Assembly: GCF_014197855.1 (NCBI RefSeq)
Contig: NZ_JACIGJ010000002.1
Coordinates: 1 to 64,000 of the forward strand
Direction of reading: 5' to 3'
DNA from: Roseospira marina
GTDB lineage: Bacteria > Pseudomonadota > Alphaproteobacteria > Rhodospirillales > Rhodospirillaceae
DNA: 64,000 bases
This document shows positions 45,248 through 53,521 of this stretch, in pieces; the stretch's first letter is position 1, and every line of letters begins with the position of its first letter. The notes under the pieces were generated by a model. It saw only the letters and a program-made list of their open reading frames with translations, was not told where the DNA came from and searched no databases. The position numbers and the translations under genes are program-made.

Positions 45248-46135
45248 ATGGACCTGTTCTTTCAGCTCCTGATCAACGGCATCATCGTCGGCACCCTGTA
45301 CGGGGTCGTCGCGATGTGTTTCGTGCTGATCTACAAGTCAACGCAAGTGGTGAACTTCGCCCAGGGCGAATTCCTTCTAATCGGAGCCTGGATCTGCTGG
45401 ACCATTCTTGTGCAGTTTGAAGTTCCGTTCGTGTTCGGCTTCCTCATCACACTGGCGTTCATGGCCGCGCTCGGCATCTTCATTCAGATGGTGGTGCTGC
45501 GGCCGATGATCGGCGAGCCGATCATTTCGGTCATCATGGTGACCATCGGCCTGTCGATCTTCATGCGGGCCTTTTCGAACTGGATGTTCGGCCAGTCCGC
45601 CGTGGGCTTTCCGGATGTCTTCGGCATGAACGCGGTGAATATCGGCGGGCTTCGGGTCGAACCGGCCTACCTGATGAGCTTCGTCGTGTCGCTGTTCATA
45701 ATGGGCGGCTTCTTCTACTTCTTTAAATACAGCCGCTATGGCCTTGCCATGCGCGCGACCGCCTTCAACCAGCAGGTCGCCCAGTCGCTGGGCATTTCGG
45801 TCAAGCAGGTTTTCGCCATGGCCTGGGCCATCTCCGCGATGGTCTCCGCCCTGGCCGGCGTGGTCGTCGGCATGGTCAACGGGGTGTCCTCCGCGCTGTC
45901 GTTCATCGGCATCAAGGTCTTTCCGGCCGTCATCCTGGGCGGGCTGGACTCCATCATCGGCGCCGTCGTGGGCGGGCTGATCGTCGGTGTCCTGGAGAAC
46001 ATGGCCGAGTACGTCGACGGCCAGTTCCTGTACTGGGGCAACATGCTGACGATCGCGCCGTTCTGGGTGCTCATCATCATCCTGGTGGTCAAGCCGTACG
46101 GCCTGTTCGGCACCAAGGACATCGAGCGGGTCTAG
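45248..46135 (+). CDS. livH: Liv-type ABC importer permease, LivH-like
   Basis: This 295-residue membrane protein with about eight helices begins MDLFFQLLINGIIVGTLYGV. LivH family marks are VVNFAQGEFLLIGAW, VLRPMIGEPIISVIMVTIGL, RYGLAMRATAFNQQVAQSLG (the EAA-like coupling loop) and FPAVILGGLDSIIGAVVGGL. Forms the channel with LivM. It has a 75-base gap from the acyl-CoA synthetase and 30 bases to livM. Hydrophobic throughout, no signal peptide needed. Confidence 0.93.
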   Translation: MDLFFQLLINGIIVGTLYGVVAMCFVLIYKSTQVVNFAQGEFLLIGAWICWTILVQFEVPFVFGFLITLAFMAALGIFIQMVVLRPMIGEPIISVIMVTIGLSIFMRAFSNWMFGQSAVGFPDVFGMNAVNIGGLRVEPAYLMSFVVSLFIMGGFFYFFKYSRYGLAMRATAFNQQVAQSLGISVKQVFAMAWAISAMVSALAGVVVGMVNGVSSALSFIGIKVFPAVILGGLDSIIGAVVGGLIVGVLENMAEYVDGQFLYWGNMLTIAPFWVLIIILVVKPYGLFGTKDIERV

Positions 46136-46165
46136 CACCGCAGGCCGCAGCAAGGAGACCCCCGA

Positions 46166-47299
46166 ATGGCCACCACGAGCCTGCGCCCCTGCGGCGACTT
46201 CCGCACCACCTACCAGCAGGACACCGTCATCTTCGACACCCGGAACAGCCGGCGGGCGATGATCCTGTTCCTGGTGGTCCTGTATGCCATGGTGCTGATC
46301 CCGATCCTGTCGCCGGGCGTGGAGGACGCCCCGGTGCTGGGCGCCCTGTTCGCGCCCTTCACGAACGCGCAGTACCTCAGCCTCGCCATCCAGGCGTGCT
46401 ACTGGGGCATTGCGGCGCTCGGCCTGAACATCCTGGTCGGCTTCACCGGACAGATATCGCTGGGGCACGCGGCGTTCTTCGGCATCGGGGCGTTCGGATC
46501 GGCCTATCTGAACAATACGTACGGCATTCCGGTCGTCCTCTCGATCCCGCTGGCCGGCGTGCTGGCCGCCGTCGTCGGCCTGCTGTTCGGCAGCCCAGCG
46601 GCGCGCATCAAGGGCCTCTATCTGGCCATTGCAACCCTAGCCGCGCAGTTCATCATCGAGGACCTGTTCATCCGCCTGGACTGGTTCACCGGCGGCTCTT
46701 ACGGCTCGCTCGCGAATTCGATCGAGCTGTTCGGGATCACCTTCGACACCGACCCGAAGTTCTTCCTGTTCGCCCTGACCATCACCATCGTGCTGTTCGT
46801 CGCGGCCGCCAACCTGATGCGCACCCGCGACGGCCGCGCCTTCGTCGCCGTGCGCGACCATTACCTGTCGGCCGAGGTCATGGGCATCAACCTGACCAAG
46901 TACCGCGTGCTGTCGTTCGGCATCTCGTCGTTCTACGCCGGCATCGGCGGCGCGTTGTACGGGCACTACCTCGGCTTCGTCTCGGCCGAGGGCTTCACCA
47001 TTCTGCTGTCGATCCAGTTCCTGGGGATCATCATCATCGGCGGCCTGGGCTCTGTCATGGGCGCCATGCTGGGCACCATCTTCATGGTGCTGCTGCCTGA
47101 GGTCATGGCGGGCGGCGTCGACATCATCGCGTCCACCGAATGGGGCAACACCCCGATGATCACGAACGGCCTAGCCTTCTTCAAGGAGATGGCCATCGGC
47201 GCGGCGATCATCCTGTTCCTGATCTTCGAGCCGGACGGCCTGGCCCATCGGTGGCGACTCATCAAGGCGTACTGGAAGCTGTACCCATTCTCTTACTAG
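46166..47299 (+). CDS. livM: Liv-type ABC importer permease, LivM-like
   Basis: This 377-residue inner-membrane protein has a hydrophilic N-terminal stretch (CGDFRTTYQQDTVIF) before the first helix at about 30-50. Family marks are LGLNILVGFTGQISLGHAAF, GAFGSAYLNNTYGIP, RIKGLYLAIATLAAQFI, FVAVRDHYLSAEVMGINLTK (coupling loop), SFYAGIGGALYGHYLGFVS and GGLGSVMGAMLGTIF. Partner of LivH. AGGAG before the ATG is a good ribosome-binding site. Confidence 0.93.
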   Translation: MATTSLRPCGDFRTTYQQDTVIFDTRNSRRAMILFLVVLYAMVLIPILSPGVEDAPVLGALFAPFTNAQYLSLAIQACYWGIAALGLNILVGFTGQISLGHAAFFGIGAFGSAYLNNTYGIPVVLSIPLAGVLAAVVGLLFGSPAARIKGLYLAIATLAAQFIIEDLFIRLDWFTGGSYGSLANSIELFGITFDTDPKFFLFALTITIVLFVAAANLMRTRDGRAFVAVRDHYLSAEVMGINLTKYRVLSFGISSFYAGIGGALYGHYLGFVSAEGFTILLSIQFLGIIIIGGLGSVMGAMLGTIFMVLLPEVMAGGVDIIASTEWGNTPMITNGLAFFKEMAIGAAIILFLIFEPDGLAHRWRLIKAYWKLYPFSY

Positions 47300-47367
47300 A
47301 CCGGCGCGAGACCGGTCGCGAACCAACCGGAAACACTGCGTTTTTCGGAACACGGAGGACACGTTTC

Positions 47368-48612
47368 ATGCGCAAGACATTGACCCGGACCTGCGTCGCC
47401 AGCCTGGGCGTCCTGGCCGCCGCCGGCACCGCCGCGCAGGCGCAGGAGTCCGTCTTCGTCGGCCATCTGATGGACATCACCGGAGCCACCGGCTTTGTCG
47501 GCAAGGAATACGGCCCCGCGATCCGCGACGCCGTCGCCTACATCAACGAGCAGGGCGGCATCGACGGCACCATGATCGAGATGGACAGCGTCGACTACGC
47601 CTACGAGGTCCCGCGCGCGATTTCGTTCTACAAGAAGTGGACCCAGCAGGACATGGTCGCCCTTCAAGGCTGGGGCACGGGCGACACCGAGGCGCTGATC
47701 AGCTTCGTCGCCAAGGATGAGATTCCCGTCTGGTCGGCCTCCTACTCGGGCCACTTGACCGATCCGACCGGCAAGAACCCGAGCACCCAGAAACCCGCGC
47801 CCTACAACTTCTTCTACGGTCCGTCCTACTCCGACGGCTGCCGCGCCCTGGTCCAGTGGGCGATGGAGGACTGGACGGAAAAGGGCGGCGAGGGCACGCC
47901 CAAGTTCGTCCACACCGGCGACAACCACCCCTACCCCAACGCCCCCAAAGAGGCCTGCGCCGCCTATGCCAAGGAACTTGGGTTCGAGGTGCTGAACCCC
48001 GTCGTGGTGTCGCTGAAGCCGGGCGACTTCAAGGCACAATGTTTGACCATCCAGGAGAACGGCGCCAATTACGCCTACATCGGCAACCTCGGTCCGTCCG
48101 TGGTGTCGCTGTTCAAGTCCTGCGACACCGTCGGCACCGATGTGCAGTTCATGTCCAACATCTGGGGCGGCGACCAGAAAACCATGGAGGCGATCGGCCC
48201 CACGAAACGCAGCCTGATCTTCGTCGCCGCCAACGCCTTCTGGGGCTCGGACGCGCCGGGTATGGAAACGGTGCGGGCCATCTCCGCCAAGGCCGATCCG
48301 AGCGTGGAGTTCCGCACCCATCACTACATCCGGGGCATCTGCACCGCCTACTACATGAAGGAAGCCATGGCGTGGGCCAAGGCCAACGGCGGCATCACCG
48401 GTCCGAACATCAAAGAGGGCATGTACGCCAAGCAGGATTGGGTGCCCGAAGGACTGGAGGGTGTGTGCATCCCCTCCACCTGGACCGCGGAAGACCACCG
48501 CGGGACCATGACGGTCAACATCTATCGGGGTACCAACGACGAGGGTGACGTTCACATCGAGCGCGTGACCCAGACGACCCTGCCCCGCCGCGACGACTGG
48601 CTGGGCTGGTAG
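47368..48612 (+). CDS. livK: Liv-type ABC importer periplasmic substrate-binding protein
   Basis: This 414-residue exported protein has a signal peptide cleaved after AAGTAAQA. The mature protein has the type I periplasmic-binding fold of the Leu/Ile/Val family (Peripla_BP_6). Visible segments are VGHLMDITGATGFVGKEYGP, AYINEQGGIDG, the WGTGDTEALISFVAKDEIPV turn, YNFFYGPSYSDGCRALVQWA, PYPNAPKEACAAYAKELGFE and FVAANAFWGSDAPGME. At about 390 mature residues it is longer than amino acid binders (about 345). Members of this longer group bind aromatic or other carboxylic acids, so the substrate may not be an amino acid. I chose ATG 47,368, where GGAGGAC stands upstream and the signal peptide begins. 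Confidence 0.88.
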   Translation: MRKTLTRTCVASLGVLAAAGTAAQAQESVFVGHLMDITGATGFVGKEYGPAIRDAVAYINEQGGIDGTMIEMDSVDYAYEVPRAISFYKKWTQQDMVALQGWGTGDTEALISFVAKDEIPVWSASYSGHLTDPTGKNPSTQKPAPYNFFYGPSYSDGCRALVQWAMEDWTEKGGEGTPKFVHTGDNHPYPNAPKEACAAYAKELGFEVLNPVVVSLKPGDFKAQCLTIQENGANYAYIGNLGPSVVSLFKSCDTVGTDVQFMSNIWGGDQKTMEAIGPTKRSLIFVAANAFWGSDAPGMETVRAISAKADPSVEFRTHHYIRGICTAYYMKEAMAWAKANGGITGPNIKEGMYAKQDWVPEGLEGVCIPSTWTAEDHRGTMTVNIYRGTNDEGDVHIERVTQTTLPRRDDWLGW

Positions 48613-48622
48613 TCATCGCATC

Positions 48623-48652
48623 CCGCCGCGCGCGATCCGGTGCGCGCGGCGG
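48623..48652 (+). terminator. Strong GC hairpin between the binding protein and ATPase genes
   Basis: CCGCCGCGCGC (48,623-48,633) pairs perfectly with GCGCGCGGCGG (48,642-48,652) around an 8-base loop. There is no U-run. Such hairpins after binding-protein genes commonly stabilise the upstream message and reduce downstream expression. Confidence 0.6.
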
Positions 48653-48690
48653 CAACCCTGGCTCCAACCCTTGCACGGAAGGACTGACGC

Positions 48691-49542
48691 ATGGCCCCCG
48701 CCGCCCCCAGCACCGTCTCGTCCCCTACGCCCCGGTCAGCGACGGCCGAGCCGATCCTGTCGGTCAACAACATCGAGGTGGTGTACGACGACGTCATCCT
48801 GGTGCTGCGCGGCGTCAGCCTCGACGTGCCGGAGGGTGAGGTGGTCACCCTGCTGGGACCCAACGGCGCCGGAAAGACCACCACGCTCAAGGCCATCTCC
48901 GGGCTGCTCCGCACCGAGAACGGCGCGGTCACCCGGGGCGAGATCCGGTTCATGGGCGAGAACATCGCGAACATGAGCCCGGAGCAGATCGTGCGCAAAG
49001 GCATCTTCCAGGTCATGGAGGGCCGCCGCATCGTCGAGGACATGACGGTGGTCGAGAACCTCCGCCTCGGCGCCTTTACCCGCCGCGACGGGGGCAGCGC
49101 CATCAAGCGCGACCTGGAGATGGTGCTGGACTACTTCCCGCGCCTGCGGGAGCGCACCGGCTTGGCCGGGTATCTGTCGGGCGGGGAACAGCAGATGCTC
49201 GCCATCGGCCGCGCCATGATGGCCCGCCCCAAGCTGATCCTTCTGGACGAGCCGTCGATGGGCCTCGCCCCCCTACTGGTCAAGGAGGTCTTCACCATCA
49301 TCCGGACCCTGAACCGGGAGCTTGGCATGACGACGCTTCTGGTCGAGCAGAACGCCAAGATGGCACTGGGGGCCGCCTCCTACGGCTACATCATGGAATC
49401 CGGCAAGGTGGTCATGGATGGCACCCAGAGCGACCTTCTGGGCAACGAGGACGTCAAGGAGTTCTACCTCGGCGGTGGTGGGGAGCACCGCAAGTCCTTC
49501 AAGAACCTGAAGTCCTACAAGCGGCGCAAGCGCTGGCTTTGA
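48691..49542 (+). CDS. livF: Liv-type ABC importer ATPase, LivF-like
   Basis: This 283-residue ABC ATPase has Walker A GPNGAGKTTTLKAISGLL, the Q-loop region GIFQVMEGRRIVEDMTVVEN (LivF-type VMEGR), signature YLSGGEQQMLAIGRAMMARP, Walker B LILLDEPSMGLAPLLVKEVF and a switch position LLVEQNAKMAL with Gln where His is common, a normal feature of LivF. The N-terminus carries about 20 Ala/Pro/Ser-rich extra residues and the C-terminus a basic tail (SFKNLKSYKRRKRWL) beyond the usual length. Last transport gene of the operon; a PaaK-like gene follows 92 bases on. Confidence 0.92.
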   Translation: MAPAAPSTVSSPTPRSATAEPILSVNNIEVVYDDVILVLRGVSLDVPEGEVVTLLGPNGAGKTTTLKAISGLLRTENGAVTRGEIRFMGENIANMSPEQIVRKGIFQVMEGRRIVEDMTVVENLRLGAFTRRDGGSAIKRDLEMVLDYFPRLRERTGLAGYLSGGEQQMLAIGRAMMARPKLILLDEPSMGLAPLLVKEVFTIIRTLNRELGMTTLLVEQNAKMALGAASYGYIMESGKVVMDGTQSDLLGNEDVKEFYLGGGGEHRKSFKNLKSYKRRKRWL

Positions 49543-49634
49543 AGCCCCACATTCCGTAGGCTGGAGACACGCGACGCGGGCCGTTGCGCCCAACCGACCA
49601 GACATCGCACGTCCGGACACGGGGACCCCGCCTC

Positions 49635-50882
49635 ATGGACTATTTCGACGACCTGGAAACGCGCCCCGAGACCCAGCGCCTGGAGGAGCAGTTCGCGGCC
49701 CTGCCCGGTTTGATCGCCCTGGCCAAGAGCGATACGGGCCACTTCGGCGGCCTGCTGGCGGACGTGGATCCGGACAGCATCACCGATCCGGCCGCGCTGG
49801 CCCGCCTGCCTGTGACCCGCAAGAGCGACCTGATCGCACTGCAGAAAGCGCACCCACCCCTGGGCGGCCTCGTCTCCGACTGGGGCGGGATCGGCCGCAT
49901 CCTGCAATCACCCGGGCCAATCAACGACCCGGAGGGCGCGCGCACCGGCTACTGGCGCCTGGGGCGTGCGCTGTTCGCCGCCGGGTTCCGGCGCGGGGAC
50001 ATGGTGCAGAACTGCTTTTCGTACCACTTCACCCCCGGCGGCTGGATCTTCGACGACGCCTGCCGGTCGCTCGGCTGCCCGGTGTTCCCGGCCGGCGTCG
50101 GCAACACGGAACAACAGGTCCAGGCGATGGCCGGGCTCGGCGTGGCGGGCTATGTCGGCACCCCGTCGTTCCTGCGCATCATCCTGGAAAAGGCCAACGC
50201 GATGGGGGTTCCCCTGCCCGGCCTGACCAAGGGACTGGTTTCCGGCGAGGCCTACCTACCCCCGCAGCGCGCGGCCTTCCACGAGGCCGGCCTACACGTC
50301 CACCAGTGCTATGCGACCGCCGATCTGGGCCTTATCGCCTACGAAAGCCCGGCCGCCGACGGTACCGTCGAGGGCATGGTGGTCGACGAGGGCGTGATCG
50401 TCGAGATCGTCCGCCCCGGGACGGGCGACCCGGTACCGGTGGGCGAGGTCGGCGAGGTGGTGGTGACGTCCTTCACGCCGGAGTACCCGCTGATCCGCTT
50501 CGCCACCGGCGACATGTCGGCGGTGTTGCCGGGCGAAAGCCCGTGCGGCCGCACCAACATGCGCATCAAGGGCTGGATGGGCCGGGCGGACCAGACCACC
50601 AAGGTCAAGGGGATGTTCGTGCACCCGGAGCAGGTCGCCGATGTCCTGAAGCGCTTCCCTGTCCTCGGTCGCGGCCGGCTCGTCGTCAGCCACGATGGGC
50701 ATGCCAACGACGTCATGACCCTGCGGTGCGAGTGCGCCGAGGATGCGGACGACGTCCTGGTCGCCCGCGTCGGCGAGGCTGTGCAGGCGGTCACGAAGCT
50801 GAAGGGCGTGGTCGAGATCGTCGGGCCGGAGACCCTGCCGAACGATGGCAAGGTCATCGAGGACGCCCGGTCGTATGAGTGA
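49635..50882 (+). CDS. Phenylacetate-CoA ligase-like protein at the end of the liv operon
   Basis: This 415-residue protein of the PaaK superfamily begins MDYFDDLETRPETQRLEEQF. Recognisable parts are LARLPVTRKSDLIALQ, NCFSYHFTPGGWIFDDACRS, FPAGVGNTEQQVQAMAGLGV, GYVGTPSFLRIILEKAN, PLIRFATGDMSAVLPGESPC and GWMGRADQTTKVKGMFVHPE. The position of the PaaK P-loop (SSGTTGKPT) is taken by LQSPGPINDPEGA, so the ATP-binding motif is altered. YATADLG replaces the YGLSE-type motif. It may use a modified adenylation or thioester reaction, or have another function. Start ATG 49,635. The terminator at 50,912-50,947 follows. Confidence 0.8.
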   Translation: MDYFDDLETRPETQRLEEQFAALPGLIALAKSDTGHFGGLLADVDPDSITDPAALARLPVTRKSDLIALQKAHPPLGGLVSDWGGIGRILQSPGPINDPEGARTGYWRLGRALFAAGFRRGDMVQNCFSYHFTPGGWIFDDACRSLGCPVFPAGVGNTEQQVQAMAGLGVAGYVGTPSFLRIILEKANAMGVPLPGLTKGLVSGEAYLPPQRAAFHEAGLHVHQCYATADLGLIAYESPAADGTVEGMVVDEGVIVEIVRPGTGDPVPVGEVGEVVVTSFTPEYPLIRFATGDMSAVLPGESPCGRTNMRIKGWMGRADQTTKVKGMFVHPEQVADVLKRFPVLGRGRLVVSHDGHANDVMTLRCECAEDADDVLVARVGEAVQAVTKLKGVVEIVGPETLPNDGKVIEDARSYE

Positions 50883-50911
50883 GCGTCGACCGTCGCATCT
50901 GTGACACGCAA

Positions 50912-50947
50912 AGGGCCGGCGGATGCGCTCCGCCGGCCCTGTTTTTT
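50912..50947 (+). terminator. Rho-independent terminator of the liv operon
   Basis: AGGGCCGGCGGA (50,912-50,923) pairs perfectly with TCCGCCGGCCCT (50,929-50,940) around a 5-base loop and is followed by GTTTTTT (T-run 50,942-50,947). A textbook terminator, about 30 bases after the PaaK-like gene. Confidence 0.9.
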
Positions 50948-51015
50948 GCGCCACCCCGATCCCAAACGGGACTCCGCGGCGACCAGCCCTCAAGAGGCGC
51001 CTCAGGACGCCGCCC

Positions 51016-51597
51016 TCAGGAGGCCGTAGTCTTCTTGGCCGGAGCCGGCTTCTTGTCGTCCGCCGCGCCAAGCTCGGATGCGCCGCTTCCGCTCGCGCCT
51101 CCGGTGCTGGCCAGCCGCGGCGGGTCGTTCGGTTCCGCAGCCGCACCCTTGGTGGGCAGGTTCAGGTCCGGCATCTCCGTCATACGCCGACAGTGGCCTT
51201 CCATGAAGGCGCCGGGCTCGATGGCGAGGCTTTCGTGGGTCACGTCACCGACCATGCGGGCCGTGCTGGCCAGGAAGACGGACTTGGCGATCACCTGCCC
51301 GCTGACCGTGCCGTGCATCCGCACCGTCTGGGCACTGACCTCCCCGGTCACCGCCCCGGCGATGCCGATGATGAGGGAGGCGCACTTGATGTCGCCCTCG
51401 ACCCGTCCATCAATCTGGATTTCCCCCGCGCTGACCAGATCGCCCGTCACCGTGAGATCCGCGCTGACAATGGAGGGCACAGCCCGCTCCGGGCTCATCT
51501 CCGCGCCGGACCGACGCTCCGGCTTGCGGTCCGGAACACTGGGGGCAGGTGCTACCGCCGACGACGGCGCGGATTTCGGGTTAGCCCTTGAAAACAT
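51016..51597 (-). CDS. Bactofilin-family cytoskeletal protein
   Basis: This 193-residue protein has disordered Pro/Ser/Ala-rich ends and a central bactofilin core at about residues 40-135: SIVSADLTVTGDLVSAGEIQ, IDGRVEGDIKCASLIIG, AVTGEVSAQTVRMHGTVSGQ and MVGDVTHESLAIEPGAFMEG. The core is a right-handed beta-helix that polymerises without nucleotide. In this clade bactofilins position cell-wall enzymes and influence cell shape and stalk or division sites. It overlaps the M23 peptidase gene by 17 bases, and the pair (peptidase then bactofilin) is widespread and usually acts together. Its Lys/Ala-rich C-terminal tail (DDKKPAPAKKTTAS) may bind a partner. Confidence 0.93.
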   Translation of the reverse strand: MFSRANPKSAPSSAVAPAPSVPDRKPERRSGAEMSPERAVPSIVSADLTVTGDLVSAGEIQIDGRVEGDIKCASLIIGIAGAVTGEVSAQTVRMHGTVSGQVIAKSVFLASTARMVGDVTHESLAIEPGAFMEGHCRRMTEMPDLNLPTKGAAAEPNDPPRLASTGGASGSGASELGAADDKKPAPAKKTTAS

Positions 51598-52912
51598 GCT
51601 GGCCGGCCTTCATGAACTTGGCGGGATTGCGAGGCACCCCGTTGACGCGGATTTCGTAGTGCAGGTGGGAGCCCGTACTGCGCCCGGAGTTGCCCACCGT
51701 CGCGATCACATCGCCACGCTTGACACTATCCCCAACCTTCAAGGCGATGCTCGACAGATGCCCGTAGCGGGTGAGCAGGCCCATTCCATGGCTGATCTCA
51801 AGCGTTCGACCATACCCGCCGCGCCGGCCAGCGTAAACCACCTTTCCGGCCGCAGGCGCCACGATGGGCGTGCCGGCCCCAGCGGCAAAATCCAGACCCT
51901 CGTGCCGTGACAGCCGGCCGTTGATCGGATCCCGACGCACGCCGAAAGGGCTGCTGAGCCGGTAGCCGGACAGAATCGGCCGCGTCAGTGGCAGATGGTC
52001 AGTCAGGTCCCGCAGGGCGCCGAGCCGGTCCACATGGGTATTCAGGGTAGCCACCGAGGCCTTGAGCACCGGCTTGTCGAGGAGCGGCATGTCGACGGGG
52101 ATGAACGGACCGCCTTGCCCATCGCCATCGACCGGACGGGCGTTCAGCAGGCTGTCCACGTCCAGACCGACCTCGGACAGGCTGTCCTCAATGTCCGAAA
52201 TCCGGGTCTGTGCGATGGTGCCGAAGTGGTCGAGCAAGGCCGCCTGAGACGCCTCCATCTCAACCACCAGATCCTCCAGCGACCCCACGCGGTTGGTCAG
52301 GGCCTTGTTCTCCTCCAGCGCCAGATCGCGCTGGAGCACCATCTTGCGCATCTCCAGTTCGAAGTCATCGAAGCGGGTCAGAAGCTGGTGGGCCTCGGAC
52401 AGCTCCGCCATGCCCTGTTCCATCTCGGACAACTGGGCCAGCAGGGCATCGCGGGCGCGGCCGGCTTCGATCTCCCAGGTTTCCGGGGTCGAACCCTGCG
52501 CGGTGTCCTCGGTCGCGGGGGTTTCCTGCGTCGCGATCGAGGAGTCGCTGTCGACGTAGCGCGAAATGACCGCGTGATTGTTTTCCAAGCTCCGGGTGAC
52601 TTCTGCCACCTGATCCCTGTACAGCGCCACCTCCGCCAAGAGCTGCTTGTAGCTGTCCCGAGCCTCGTTGACCTCGGCGGTCTTGGCGTCGATCACCGCA
52701 TCGACCCAGATCACCATCGCGAGACTATAGGTGACGATGCCGAGCAGGACCACGCCCCCCGCCGCCGCAAACGCCTGTGTTAGGCTGCCCAGTGTCCAGG
52801 CGTGGTAGCCGCCGTTATCGGCCCGTATCATGAGGTAGCGTTCAGGGAAGGCCCGGCGCAAAGCGCGTTTCCAGGGGGGAAGGCTGAGCTGTTGGGGGTC
52901 GTACTCCGACAT
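51581..52912 (-). CDS. Membrane-anchored M23/LytM peptidoglycan peptidase (bactofilin partner)
   Basis: This 443-residue protein has a cytosolic start (MSEYDPQQLSLPPWKRALRR), one TM helix at about 45-70 (AFAAAGGVVLLGIVTYSLAM), a long periplasmic coiled coil (75-250) and a C-terminal LytM domain (310-435). Zinc ligands are visible: RHEGLDFAAGAGTPIVAPA (His and Asp) and GSHLHYEIRVNG (His of HxH). GVRRDPINGRLSR is the usual approach loop. It should cut peptide cross-links of peptidoglycan. The single TM and coiled coil match DipM/LmdC-type enzymes recruited by bactofilin in alphaproteobacteria. It is the first gene of the pair and is transcribed leftwards. Confidence 0.93.
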   Translation of the reverse strand: MSEYDPQQLSLPPWKRALRRAFPERYLMIRADNGGYHAWTLGSLTQAFAAAGGVVLLGIVTYSLAMVIWVDAVIDAKTAEVNEARDSYKQLLAEVALYRDQVAEVTRSLENNHAVISRYVDSDSSIATQETPATEDTAQGSTPETWEIEAGRARDALLAQLSEMEQGMAELSEAHQLLTRFDDFELEMRKMVLQRDLALEENKALTNRVGSLEDLVVEMEASQAALLDHFGTIAQTRISDIEDSLSEVGLDVDSLLNARPVDGDGQGGPFIPVDMPLLDKPVLKASVATLNTHVDRLGALRDLTDHLPLTRPILSGYRLSSPFGVRRDPINGRLSRHEGLDFAAGAGTPIVAPAAGKVVYAGRRGGYGRTLEISHGMGLLTRYGHLSSIALKVGDSVKRGDVIATVGNSGRSTGSHLHYEIRVNGVPRNPAKFMKAGQHVFKG

Positions 52913-53326
52913 GTCGCCTCGTCTTCCTTCGAGTGGCTGGCTTTGGGTCCGGGACCGAACCGTCGCCGGTCGCGCCGACTATCACAGGACGGGATCCCTG
53001 GTTCATCCCGTCATCGCGCGCGGCCCGGATGGACGCGCGCGGCGGTCTCTCCCTCCCAGCGGCGCGGGCCACATCTGTCGTCATGGTCGTATGCCGTGCA
53101 GACGTGACGGCGGCCCGGCGATGGCATAGGCCCAAATCGCGACACGTGCAAGGTGGACGGATTTCCGCGCTCGGAGTCAGGGGTTTTGCGTGGTGGAGGG
53201 CCGTTTTGCGGCGCGCCCGTGGCGGCGAAATGGCCCGAATCGGGCGCGACATTTCAATTCTTGTTTGTCAATTCACCTTAGCGCGCACCTTCCGATAGCA
53301 GAGCCCATGCCCGATCCCGCCCCTGA
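52913..53326. other. Gene-free stretch upstream of the M23 peptidase and pgpA relic
   Basis: About 410 bases with the leftward promoter of peptidase-bactofilin and any promoter left for cinA. No recognisable gene. An ATG at 53,307 opens only an unrelated Pro-rich frame. Confidence 0.4.
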
Positions 53327-53521
53327 TACTCCCGTACCCCCGCCCTGCTGGCTGCCGGCGTGGTGGCGGTCTTTGGGGTTGGCGTCTGGGCCAGCGACGT
53401 CTACCGTCGGCGCACCGGCCGCGAGGACCCCGGCGAGGTCGCGATCGACGAGGTCGTGATCGACGAGGCCGCGGGCCAGGGGCTGGTCCTCACCTCCCTC
53501 CTCTGGAGTCTGCTTTCATGA
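53327..53521 (+). pseudogene. pgpA: Relic of pgpA (phosphatidylglycerophosphatase A), middle part only
   Basis: In frame with a stop at 53,519-53,521, this stretch reads PALLAAGVVAVFGVGVWASD, VYRRRTGREDPGEVAIDEVV and IDEAAGQGLVLTSLLWS. The family reads similarly (GVWAS..., xDPGxVVIDEVAGQWLAL), including the DPG and IDE residues near the active site. The first 60 or so residues (with the NxGFGxGxAPKAPGT start) and the last 60-70 residues are absent. An in-frame TGA lies at 53,324-53,326. A 15-base near-duplication (GTCGCGATCGACGAG / GTCGTGATCGACGAG) gives IDEV-VIDEA. The stop overlaps cinA by ATGA, the native pgpA-cinA coupling, so it is decayed in place. Confidence 0.6.

Noticed and set aside
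53307-53459. Short Pro-rich frame from ATG 53,307
   Set aside because: It is out of frame with the clearly PgpA-like sequence in the same DNA and shows no family features.
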